A DNA stretch of 64,000 nt from Cololabis saira (Eukaryota > Chordata > Actinopteri > Beloniformes > Belonidae): the NCBI RefSeq assembly GCF_033807715.1, contig NC_084587.1:13931017-13995016 (forward strand), read 5' to 3'. The notes beneath the pieces were generated by a model that saw only the letters and a list, made by a program, of their open reading frames with translations, did no database searches and was not told where the DNA came from. Below, one piece after another: positions 42,651 through 55,207 of this stretch. A program made the position numbers and the translations under genes. How positions within the stretch are numbered: position 1 is the first letter of the stretch; every line of letters starts with the position of its first letter.

Positions 42651-44000
42651 AGTAAGAGGTAAATCTATTCTACCATAATATTTTCTTAGTTCTCAGATAC
42701 ACTGAGAAAATATTTACAGAGGTCTCTAGAAACTGCTGTAGAGGGACGTTCACTCACATTTTCATCACTCCCTGCATAATTTAAGTTTAGCCTATTATCT
42801 GTGGTCTGTGATAACACTTTTGCACATGTCGTCATGTTGTTATTACTATTGTTGTTGTTATATGAACCAGAATGACACAACTGACTTCATGCAGTGGTGT
42901 AACAGTATGAATCCACTGTATTTCTGAATACAGCTAAAAGTCAGGCGACCAGCAGTAGCACCAAGGCTGAGACACAGCTGCAAGCAGGTGAGTCAGTGCT
43001 TGTGTGTAACAGCAGCAGTCATGTGTACAATGTCAATGTGGCCAAATCAAATCCATTTTGGGCACATTTTGGGTATAATTCAATCAAATATTCACATCAG
43101 TTAGACATGCAACTCATCCTGGCCTGTTCATCTGGGATGTTTTTGTCCATTTGTCCACACCTGGGGGGTATGAAAGTCTATTTTTACTATGCCGGTAAAT
43201 TGGCCAAATCATTAAACATTTGAACCTTCCACAGCAACAGAAAAATATGTAAATTGTAGCTTACACACAAATCAGTTTTCATTTGAATGCAATATTACCA
43301 TGTATTTGATGTTTTTTTTAAATAGTCCATTTGAGAATACTAATGGTACCTGTTAATAAAAGCTGTGTTATATTGTTATATCATGGTAGAAGTAGAACAG
43401 GGAAATCAATACATAGCGCCTCTTTATTATTCACATTGTTTGAGCTGGCAGGACTTTCTAAGATGTGCAAAACCTGAAAAGGTACTTTGGTTTTATTTAT
43501 GTTTTTTCATTTAATTATTTATGAAACGTTAAGTGTGTTTATGTGTTGCTGTGTTTAATAATCAATGAAACCTTCAAGGTCTGTCACATGGTTATTGTCC
43601 ATTAATGTTTGGGATGGTGTATGCGCACAGAGCAGTGAGGGACCAAACCATTATCTGCCCTTAGGCACCAAAATGACTAGAACCAGCTCTGCCTACCCTT
43701 TGGGAAAGAACCTTCATGTTTTCTAACTTTAGCTATGTGCTAAAATTCAACCTTCATATATATAAATATATATATATTCTAATTAATTGATTTATACTTC
43801 AATACCTTGTTCTTAACTTTACCTAGAAATGCAACTATACTGGAAATAACATTGGACATATGACAAAAATCATTAATTATTTAACAATTAGGTAATGATA
43901 AATAAATATGTTTATTTATTTATTCCCACTTCTTCTTATTTCTTTATGAGTTAAAAAAATCGGAATATATCTAATTTTATATATATTTATTGTACACCTA

Positions 44001-44077
<77 letters not shown>

Positions 44078-47000
44078 TTCTTCTTATTTGTCAGTTTTGT
44101 TCCATTTTGTATTTGTATTTGTCGTTTTTGCTCTGAGCTAATTGGTTTTGACCATGAACTGAAATTAACCATACAAGAAAATCCAAGCTCAAAATGAAGT
44201 TCCGAGACTTTGCTTCATGGTTGGGTCACTGACAGAATGTGCTGGTGCCTGAAGTGTAGTAGAGCATGTCTGTTGGATCAAAGTGTTAATTCAGATCTTG
44301 CAGATCTGACTCAAGTAAAGAGTTGGCAGCTACAAACCATCATATTTGATCAGAAACAGATTTATGACGGAGAAATGGCCTCCTTATACTACATTGCATC
44401 ATTAGGATGCAGTCAAATGCAATTAGGACACTGGCGCTTGAGGTGCCTTCCACTCGCTGCAGTTTTCATCCTAACCAGGAGATGTCTCTGTTAAGAAAAC
44501 TTCCCCACTACCCTGCAGGAATGTTAGAAAGGATGGATGGAAAATACAGCAACAATTCTAAAGTAACTGTGTCAGTATTAAGTGTTTTTTAGTTGCAATT
44601 GCAAAAGTTTGACCTTGCTAGCTTTTGATGGGTGTGGAAATGGGACTTCTAGTATTGCTTTCTGTTTTTCAAATGCATCACTAAACACAAACACACAAAC
44701 AAAATTCAATCTTAAACTATGAACGTTTGAATGTTATCAAAAACCAGACTGACGTCTGCTTATAGTAAGAGGACGTGGCTTACTGTAGTAAAGAACCATC
44801 TTCTCATTCTTTCCACAATCTTGCTGATTGATATCAGAGCTTTCCAAAAGTACAAAAGTACATTTTTATAAATTAATGAAAAAGCACATTAATTTATGCA
44901 AAGTGAAAACAACACAGTTTTGTGTTGGTTTCTTTTTACATTTCCCAAAAGTTGTTGTTATACTGTACATTTAAGCGTGTTTGCATATTTTGAAAAACTG
45001 CCCTTTTGTGCATCATTACTTATGTTTTTGAAAGATATAATCTTTAGTGAATTGTGACCTGATTTATATGTTTGGAAGTAGCGTTCCTTTCTGCAGAGGT
45101 TTTTTGGACTGTGGTGTCAAACATCCCCTGAAGAAATTTGCTGTCTTATTGTTCTGCATCGTGTAGAAGAGTGTAGGGGAGGTAAATACCTAACAATTGC
45201 AATAGCGTCCAATTTATTTAAATGACAATACAGTTAAACACTCCTGCACCCCTCACTCTTGCAGAAGTCCCACAATAAATGACTTCATAAAAACACAATA
45301 TTCATGCACATCTTCTCAGCAATTAATAGCTCAGATTGTGAATTAGCCATAACAAGAATAATTAATTGCATATTAAATTGAGCACCAAGACCCATGCTAA
45401 TCAGTCTTGAGTGTATGTTAGATCATGATTCAGATTATGTGTGAACTTTCATTTGAACCCAAGTGCAGACAAACATGGATGAGAACAACTGTTAGGAGAT
45501 CTCTTAGGAGATGATGAAACTGGCCTTTCATCTCATGAATCTTGGTCTCAAGTATTTTCAAATGATGGTGCTTTGACAACAGTGTCTAAGGACAACATGG
45601 TTTCCTGGATCTCAGCTGGAAGAATGGATGCCAGTGCAGCATATGTTCAGCAGAATTGTGTGTGAAGAGCTGCAGGGCGTTACTGGCCTTCTTGGCTCCT
45701 CACAGTCTGGTCCAAGGTCCAGAGGCCTTACTCATAAAGTTTTGTGTTGGTTAATGATCCTTATTCTAGCCTTAATATTGAAAAACCAGAAAAAAAGATG
45801 AGAAAACTGAAATATTTTTTGATCATGGCATTCGGTTGGCACAGTTTTTTTTTTTTTTATCAAATAATTAGGGGAGTAGATAAGGATTATGCATGTCTGT
45901 GAGCATGGTGTATCCCTGTCCAATTTCTAAGGCTCCAGATGTAGGAGAATGTGCTCAGGTGTTGGTATTTGGGCCTGAGTGTGAGCCAGAATAAGGTCAT
46001 ATATGAGGTCCAGCTGCTGTTACAACCTTGCCCAGCCAAAAGAGAGTTTGTTTGTCAAAAATGAGGTCACCATTAAAGATTCACATTTTTCTGGAGGGCG
46101 TTATCTAGGAAAATTAAACCATTTTGATTTTGTGGTGTTCTCAGAAGCTAAACTGTTCCTCCAATTCAAACCTAAATTGCAATTTGAAATAAGGAAATCT
46201 GCAGTTATACTATACCTTTACAGTATGTCTGAAGAAGGCTTAAGAGATAGTTGTACATTGCTTTTTTAGACTCCTCTTTGTGATACAGTTATGCCCGTCA
46301 ACAAGAAATACTGTTCTATTTGCTTATGAGTCATGCCGACTGATTATAAAATCTAGAAATGTTGAATAAAAGCACTTTTAAAACTTCAAAGAAAAGATGA
46401 AATCAGATGGGACAACTAAACCCCAAATCATACAAACCTGGAACAATATGGGAAATGCAAATAGGAACGAAAAAGCATCAGTTCTTAAATTTACTTTGAC
46501 ATATTTCATTGCAGATAGTATCCAAGATATTTAATATTTTTTTCACGTTAGCTTCTTATCATTTCTTACAATAAAAGTTGAAGTCATAGTGTATGATTTA
46601 AAAATCTTTTAAGCCCAAATAGCTCCAAAGGGTAGACAAGGCCCTCCGGCTCACCTACAACTCTGTGAAAAGGAGGCCTTAAATTCAAGGTATTTAAGGT
46701 ATATAGTGTAGCATTATCACTCCTGAACATATGCAGTAAAATACAATTTTCAGCCCTTAGCACAAAGAAGAACCAAGCAGCAAAATAATAAAATAATGGA
46801 TGCAGTATTCGGTCATTGGTTTCTGAAGACTGGTTCTGAAGCCCGTTTTTCTTTGTACAGGGCGAAGCCAAATTGCTCAGCAAACTGACAGGAACACCCC
46901 GCCACAAGTCATCAAAGTTAGCCTTGTTCCCAACTCTTTTGGCCGAACCCTTGCCGAAATATCTGCAGAGTTGCTATCAGACATGTTGACTCCATTGGTA

Positions 47001-47129
47001 AACTAAAAAAATGACTGTTGCGTTAAGTAGAGATTGACTCGCTTCTGCAGCCAGCCTCTATCGGTCAGTTGATAAATGCAACGACTCTTAGTTCCACATG
47101 AGTCTCAATGCATCTAACCATCAAACTGC
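42651..47129. other. Intergenic, no gene seen
   Basis: AT-rich region between slc44a1 and dlc1. It contains an (AT)n tract (44005-44074) and short random ORFs only. No conserved domain, RNA gene or clear transposon could be read. Confidence 0.4.
44005..44074. repeat. (AT)n microsatellite
   Basis: About 35 uninterrupted TA units. Confidence 0.95.
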
Positions 47130-47345
47130 ATCTAACCATCTCCACCCCCCCCCCCCCTTCTCTGGACAGTTTCAAAGCACAACTCAAAACCCACCTTTTC
47201 ACCCTGGCCTTTCCCCATTAAATGGTCCCCCCCCGTTGTTTTGTCCCGGTTGTGTTTTTGTTTTGTCTGTTCTTTTTTCTGGTTTTCCGACCTTGGGTTT
47301 CTTGAAAGGCGCTATATAAGTACAAGTCATTATTATTATTCATGA
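47130..47345 (+). mobile_element. L2-like LINE 3' tail
   Basis: TTCAAAGCACAACTCAAAAC, CCACCTTTTCACCCTGGCC, then GAAAGGCGCTATATAAGTAC and (ATT)n. These are typical last bases of a 5'-truncated L2/Maui copy. Confidence 0.7.
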
Positions 47346-50300
47346 TTATCGACCTTCATGTTAAAATGTCCAACTTTGGAGCAGAATAAATATATTTACA
47401 GCATGGGTCATAAAACCGTTTTGGTCTCAATCGTTTGATTTCACATCCACGATAACTCTGAGTGAGGTTAAATGTTTTGACACCACGACAGGGGTTTATA
47501 TAAAGTAATCCATTAATTATTAATATAATTGATAATTGAAAAAAAAACTTCAAGTCCTTACCCACTCCTAAAATTGGCTAACTATAATTTCACTGATAAA
47601 ATAGCACACTGTCTCACTGATGGGCTACAAGGCCATTTCCAAATAATTTGTGTCAGTTTGGTGACCATCATTCCGCAGTGGAAAAGATTCAGTGGAAAAT
47701 ATTCAAGACAGTTGCCAGTCATCTCGGGAGTGGGCGTTCCAGCAAGTTGTCGCAAAGGTCAGTCTCACAAACATTTCAAAATATGCTATTGCTATTACCC
47801 AGACGCTACAGACCTCAGTTACTGTAGCTTGTTAAATCTTAAAGTTCATTATCTTATGGTTAGAAAAAGGCTTCACGAGTATAGCATGCTTGGAAAGGCT
47901 TACAGGAGAAACAGACTTCTCTCTGTGAAGAAGATGGCAGCACAGCTTAGTTTTGCAATGTTGCATCAGAGCAAAGCACAAGACAGCTTAAACAATGTCT
48001 TGGTTTGTTCAGATGTTGTTTTGCAAAAACAGAACCAACGGAACTAGCAGTTGGCGAGTCAACCATGAACTCCACAAAGTATTCTATTAAAGTTTAGGGC
48101 CATCTGTCTGACAGCTAAAGTTTGCTTAAATTGGGTCAAACAACACCTCAGCCCCCCCACCCCCTAACCCTGATGTATGTTAGCAGAAACCAGTCTTTGA
48201 TAAAAGGGCAGTGTTTATCAGTAAACGTACTTGCCTTGCCTTTATTTTTAGCAACAGACCTCTTTACAGTCCACACTAATCCAGTCTCATCTTTTTAATT
48301 GGAATGTAATTCACTTTTATTGAACTTGAGAGAGGTATAACAGGCTCCAGTTTATGCAGATTTTGAGAAATTTCCTACAAAGATATGTAAAGTATCATCT
48401 CTGCTTGCGAATTCTTTGCGTGTTACAAGTTCAGTCAGATTGTCTGTGCCTTTGATCGTTACTTTGATGAAGTTCAGAACACATTTTATGGGTAATAATT
48501 GCAGACATCCTTGTGATTCCGAGGCTGTTAATGCTGATTAACCCCGAGTCAAACAGGAAAGCCTTAACAGGCTGTGATTTTCCTCCCTGGTGAATGGTGC
48601 CGACAGTTTTGTATGTACATTGGTATCTGCAGATGTGAACAATGCAGCCATTTGGCCGCTCTTAAACGGAAACAGTTTGTGTAAGAGCAGTGCTATATTT
48701 GCAGTCCAACAGTGGTCATCTAAGCATTGTAAATTATGCATTAATGCCCAGAGGACAAGGAAAAATGACAGATTGTACAGGGGATGCTAGAAGAACTTAA
48801 TGAAAATCAGATATTTTTTATAGAGGTCATGAAAAAATTGTATCCCAGAAGACACAATTCAGTATGTTTTCACAAACCACGTTACATCAGCAATTAAAAC
48901 TTTTATTAGACAGAGTACAACATGTCCGCTGTCATATCTTTCATTCACATATGCACAGAGATCCTCTCCCAAATAAAGATTGTATTATTTTAGCATGTAG
49001 TGGTCTGTTTCCTCAATAACATGTACTTCCTGTTCCCACGGTAACAGATCAACTGTGACCCATGAGCAATGGCGAATGCCCCCCTCTGTGTCTCCCACGA
49101 TGACTACGTCTGAGTAGACCCACGCAAGCAAAGTTAAAATCTGCGCAAGATTAAAGACAATTTTTCCAATTAAGAGGGCTTTGTGCTTGTACTTAGGTTG
49201 CATCGTCTACATTGGGACGTTTCATTCAAGTTTATTACAGTTGCTCAAGTTCCCACCCAAGACTCAAAGACAGTTATTAACCAGAATGGCTCCAGGTTGT
49301 TCTTGTTTTTTTAAGAAGTTGTTAACTACAGGGCATAGAAGGTAGCAGGAAAGAACTGCAAGGATCTCGGTGTGGTTCGCTGATGTTATTTTTCAGATGA
49401 AACAATTGCATTTTGTTTGGCGTTCTGTTCAGAGTAAATGACCCCAAGAACCATTTTTTCGCAACTTTCCTACTAGACTAGAAGGAAAGTACAAAAGGAG
49501 AGGAAATATGCATTATTATAAATAATCTTGGGGGAAAAACGGGTGCACAAAGTATTCAGAGCTGTATTTGTAAATGCAAGGACTCATAATTAGTTGTGGG
49601 AGGGACCTTTTTTTTTCTCTAAACAATCATATACATTTTCCTACACGGTCAAATACTGTTCCTCAATGTCCATGAATTAAACTGGCTTATTTTTGAAATA
49701 ATAAACTATATCGGCAAGGAATGTGAGGTTGTTTCCTTTGAGCCCACACTGCTGCTCTTAAGAATCCGAGGGTTAAGCAGCAGGGGAATTTTGAGGTGAT
49801 TCATGAATGGCTCTTTCTTATGTGTGTGCTCTAGACATGTGACCTACAATTTTGCATGGCTATGAGAATAGTCATGCCTATCCGTTCGGTTATGGTAGTT
49901 AGAATCTGTCCTTCAGCCATAACTCTATAAAGGGGCATAGATGTGCACATCAAACATTTGACTTCTGGCATGATTTAAAGGGACATCTCAGTCTGTTTGA
50001 AGTGGGGTTACGTGTACTGTAGCTTGTGTGTTACCTGCTGCAGAAAGCAGTTAGTGCTTTCAGTTTGGAGAATCAGGGAGGAACAGATAAGTACTTATAA
50101 TGAGGACCTAAAGAGAATTAGATTTGTTGGTCCTGTGGTTTATGACCAAGCATCTATTGATATAAATGATCATCAGTCCCACTTGTGTTTTAGTGGAAGA
50201 GACAGCCATTATTAGCATACCAAAATGCATAACGTACACATCCTTTTTTGTGGTTTTTTTTTTGCCAGTTATCAGCAAACGTGAACATCTGTTTGAATGA

Positions 50301-53254
50301 TCACATTAAAGCATTCACCCATGCAGAATATAAGCTACACCAGCTGCCTTGTGGCTGTACAAGACTTTTGATTGGCCTAAGGAGGTCTAGCCTTTAAATT
50401 ATAATGTCCACAAGAGATAATGAGTAGATGGCCTGAGTCATGTTCTGTGTTGGTCTCACCTCAATCACCAGCTCCATCCACATGGAAGCCACTGTGACTG
50501 AAGAAAATATGTGTTACATTGCATTACACTGACTGCACGCAGCATGTGACACGATACAGAGGACTCTTGCTGAACTTGGATGCTTTCCCTTCAGTACCAG
50601 TAGGGCCCATCTGTGTCCCAGGAGAGCCAACTTTAATGGCAGTGAGCAGTTTCCCAGTGAAGAGCCTAAGAAAAGACTCACCCGGAGCTTCACCTCACAT
50701 CTGGATGACCCGGAGGTTACAGGCCAGGGGTTGCCGGGACACTTGGAAGGGTCTTCATTCCAGTTTTCCTTTGTGCTTTGATTGTCCCAGTTGGTTTATG
50801 CTTTTTCTTTTTTTTTTTTTTTTTACACAGCTGACTTGACAGAAGAGGGAAAAAATATCCATGGTTGTTTGTTTCTGTGTGGTCTTTTGAAGGACTGGTG
50901 ACTCATCCAAGGTGCGCTTTGCTTCTCACCCAGTGTCAGCAGGGCTACGCTCCAGCCTATTGGACCCAGATAACGGCTTTGACAACCCTAAATTCGGTTT
51001 GGTGAAAATTTTTAGAGATTAATTTATGGGTTTTTCAAATATGACGGGTTTTTTTCTGCAGCTTTTCCTTTTGTTTCTGCCAAGTGCCTCAGAAATGACC
51101 ATTTTAGGAAATTAACTACTAGTATTTGGGTACATACTTTTTTTTCTTTCCTCTAGTCTTTTTTTAAAACTATGATGTCACGTTTAGCGTAAAGTTGTCC
51201 ATTTTGTCTCACAACATTATTAGTGGTCATTTACTTAAGCCTTTGAGAACACTTTTAGAGTGTAGTATTAGATTATCTGCAGACATGTCTTGCCTCGGCT
51301 TTGTTGAATACTGCAAGTGTTTGGTTAAGAATACTTGTAGCGTTACACGATGACAAATTAAGAAAAAAATAATAACAATAATAATACCGAGCTGTAGATA
51401 AAACTGCCAAAACATTAGAGCAATCTCTCCTGGCTCTTAGCCACAAGTCTTACAAGGCAGCCAGTCTGTTACTAATCAAAACCAACTGGTGGGAGACTTT
51501 CTCAGCTTGTGAGCTAAAGAAAACTGGAGGAAAGACGGCTGCAAAGAGGAAAAGAGCAGTTTTGAGAAGAAGATAAATGGTTCTTTCGAAAACAGTGAGT
51601 ATAGTGCGTACGTTAAAGGAAGTTGTAATGAATAAATGTGTAAAGTGTTTGCGTTAAATTTCGTAGCGAAGGAGATGGAACTTCGAGGATGTGATTCATT
51701 CTCAGTGTCAAACCCAACGGGGAGGGGACATGAGGAGAAGAGGGATAGAACGGATGAGAGCAGGGGTGGAGTGGGGGAAAGAAAACCCGGCCCCTCTTCT
51801 ACCACCCCGACTCCTCAGCATTCTGCGTCAGCAAAAACCCTAATGTGATCAAGATGGAAATTGTCTCTGGACTTTTCGCTGCTGCCCGGCTTTCTGGATG
51901 CCTTTGGGGGCTTCTCTGTCTGTCCAGAAGCTTCAGAGCTTCAAATATACTTACTTGAGTGTTGAAAATGGCTCACAGGAACTTAGATGAAGGACTGTAA
52001 ATGTGAAAATGTCAGCTCACTCGGGAAAACTTGGATTTATTTTTTTTCTTCTTAAAGTGGACAAATTGTTCTTGGTGGATGAATGAAAAGTCAGCCCACG
52101 AAACAGCTCTGGATAACGACTCAAAGCAAGTACTGCGTCTACAGCCTGTTTATTGGATTACGTATTAAATTACTGGATAATCACAATATTCAGATACCGG
52201 ATTCTGCTGGAGAATTTGCCAGAAGTATTCCACTGAAATATCCGCAGTATACTCCAATATGAGCCTGGTTGTCAGTTTGAGGACAATGACAGAAGGTAAC
52301 AGCTCTTAGACACCTTTTTCTAACTTCCCTGCAGCTGAGTGAAATGCTGTGCTTATCCATATTGGGTTTTACGATATTTCTGAAAAATCTGTTCCTCTGC
52401 TATTTAAATTGTCTTGTCTGAGCACAGAAAGTCCAGCTGCATATCCGTTATTCCTTATCAGCCTAATATCACACGCTTCTAAGTATTGCAGATATGTAGC
52501 TCGGACAGATTGGTTTTTTTTTCATGGAGAATTAGTTTGTGTTTTGTAGTGATAAGTCTACACCAGAGTGACAGGGGAAAGAAAGCGCAGGATATTAACA
52601 ACATTTTTGTTTGCCGCATGTGGACAGACACATAGCGTGCATCACAACTCCGCTGGATTGCAGACGACCAGCTGTTGAGGGGCCACTTGCTGTCATTTGC
52701 TGCTTTTGTTTCCCGTGAGTTACATCGTTCTCATTTCTGCGGGAATGTGCAATGACAGTTAACCATGCATTTTTCAAGCTATTCTTCAGCAGTTAAAGTG
52801 GTTCAGATTGAAATAAAGTGGCCATTTTAAGATGAAAGAACATAAACAAAGGAAGGGACATTTTCCCACGTGTTAAAAAATGTTGTGATACTTTAGTGTC
52901 TTAGCTGTCGCAGCTTTTTACCCTGGAACATTCTTTCCTCAAAAGCAAACACAGATGTTATAGCTCAACGGAGCTAAGTGTAGATGTGAGTGGTAATGTG
53001 AAATTTGGAGCAGCATTTGCTTGAAAACAATCTCCCCTGTTAGATCAACATAGCAGGCTCTAGTTTATGCTTCCCAGGGAGTTTTTAATGCAGTCTAATT
53101 GCAACCCTCTTGAACCTTCACTTAGTACTTCCTGTTTAGCTAAGAAGTGAATCATTGTTTTCCATATTGTCATCTGCAAATTCAGTTACTGTAAACGTAT
53201 AACTGGGGACTGTTTGGTGCTTCTTACTGCCATTTCTTTTTTTCTCAATTTCAG
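47346..53254. other. Intergenic/5' flank of dlc1; no gene supported
   Basis: No exon, RNA gene or transposon with clear ends was recognised. The longest open frame is 47529-48047 (+, 172 codons), of unknown meaning. The 5' non-coding exon(s) and promoter of the long dlc1 transcript may lie here, but I cannot place them. Confidence 0.35.
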
Positions 53255-53320
53255 CAGATGTTGTGCTTGGATTTAACCTGGCATAAAACCAGCTCTGTGG
53301 GATAGAACTGGTTTTCCACC

Positions 53321-55207
53321 ATGCCGGTCGCCATACGGAAAAGAAGTTGGGAAGAGCATGTGACTCACCCATCAGGATTACAGTATAGCTATGATGACCT
53401 GGATCTGGTCTGCTGTCATGGAGTAGACGGTGACGAGGTTCGGATGGGCTCTGGCGCTTTAAAACAAGGCCGACGGACGAGGTGTGCCTCCATGCCGGAG
53501 GGCTGCCACCAACTGCCTGCAGAAGATCCTTCTCAGACACTTGGGGTGACGCCTTCTGCTGATAAGGATGCTACTGAATCAGAACACCTGAGACCGACCG
53601 AAAACAATGGAAATGATCCACAGGATTTGCAGGAGTCAAGTCCTTGCTCTCAGGAGCCGGCGGGTGCTGACACTCACCAAAACAACTCTGAATCAGAGCA
53701 TCTCCAAACCATAAACACTGGGGATTCCGGAGTCTTTTTTTGCATGTCTAGTTCAAATATTTCTTGCCCAGCTGATACCACCAATCCGACTAAGGATACT
53801 CAACATTGGGAAAGTGGCATCATGTCAGAAGGTAGTCAGAGTCACATCTGCAATGATGATAATTTCTTTAAAAGTCCAAATATATGTCATGAAGAGCAAC
53901 AATGCATCTCTATCTCTTCAAACAATGAGCTTCTATTGTCTGAAAGTGCTCGTGAACCGTCTGGCGAACTTCCAAACCATCACGAAACAAAGGAAAGCCA
54001 TGCAGAGGGTTACAGCAGACCTCCTGCGATCTCTGGGGCCGTATTAAACCAGTTCTCTGTTGTTGAGCCGGAGCCTCAAACTGCCTCCCCAGATGTTGTC
54101 GAAGGGATGATTTCCACCTCTGATCAAGCTGCTGTAAGTGGATCTGTTGCTGCGCCTCACAGTTCAGCTAATGTGATGGAAGCCGGTAATGCAACGTCAA
54201 TGGCTAACAAAACCATAGAGACAGTGTTGACGTTAGCAGGAGTTGGTGACGAAGGAGAAACTAACAGCTGGAGCGCAGATTCTGCCCACACGCTGGATGA
54301 GCAGAAAGATTCAGAAACTCTGAATAATGCTGCAGGATATAAGAGTCCCTCAAGAGACATTGAAGGAGAGCAGGATTGTGATGACCGTGCCGGGGCGCCG
54401 GAGCAGGACTGTGGTTGTGAAATATTTTGCCAGACGTTGCTGGAACAGCATGATGTTGAAACGCCAGCAGGGAACTGGCCTCATGAAGATGAAAGTGCAC
54501 AAGGAGGGAGCAGCGAGGAAGCAGCACATGTCAGGCACGAGCCCTCTGAATCTCCCGATACTGGAGTCAAAAGGCAGCCTTGCTCCTCGACAGCGAACCA
54601 GAACGTGTCATCTGAACAGGCAAACGCTGGATATTCACGAGGAGATCCCAGCCAGACAAACACGGATCAGTCTCAGCAAGCCTCTCTAAATCAATCGGAG
54701 GTACATTCTGATCAAGTCATATTACCCAAAGAACTGACTGCGTCTGAGGATCTCCCCACACCTAATCCTTCAGAAAATACTTGTTCAAAACTGGACACAA
54801 TTCTAGAAATCAGCTCATTCGCAGCGAACGCCTCCACTCCGCTGAAACCGCAACAGAAAACTGGTGATAATACGACCCAAAATCCAGTTCAGGATGCCTT
54901 TTTAGATGATGAATATGAGGCTACTGAGCAACTGACGCAAAAACTAACACCAGGCTCTAAAGAGGTCAGTAATGGACTCCATAGCAACCAGACCTCTGAT
55001 AGTTACTTCAGCTCAGAGTCACCTGCTTCTGAGGTGGCAGATGGTCACAGGGAACACTACCGGCCTGGGGCCACAATTTCTACGATGGAAGAGCCAGACG
55101 AGGCCATACACTCAGCTTCTCACAGCGACGCACAACCTCCCGGCTCAGTTGTCAATGGAATAAATGACCCAGGAGACCAGAAAGGGGACAAAGTGCGCAT
55201 GAGGAAG
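53321..55207 (+). CDS. dlc1: dlc1 first coding exon (1887 nt)
   Basis: The ATG at 53321 sits in a fair context (TTCCACCATGC). An acceptor TTTCAG ends at 53254, so about 66 nt of 5' UTR precede it in the exon; the acceptor reads CAGCAG, a tandem (NAGNAG) site. 629 codons, ending GDKVRMRK at donor GTAAGA. Beyond the first ~40 residues it is low in hydrophobic residues and rich in Ser, Gln, Glu and Thr. The mammalian exon is clearly shorter (from memory), so the middle seems expanded here. Frame continues 18 codons past the donor, which is not coding. Confidence 0.9.

Noticed and set aside
43987..44172. ORF with an Ile-Tyr run
   Set aside because: Translation of the (AT)n microsatellite.
53136..54689. 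Several ORFs antisense or out of frame over the dlc1 exon
   Set aside because: Shadow frames of a 1.9 kb open exon; none carries a recognisable motif.
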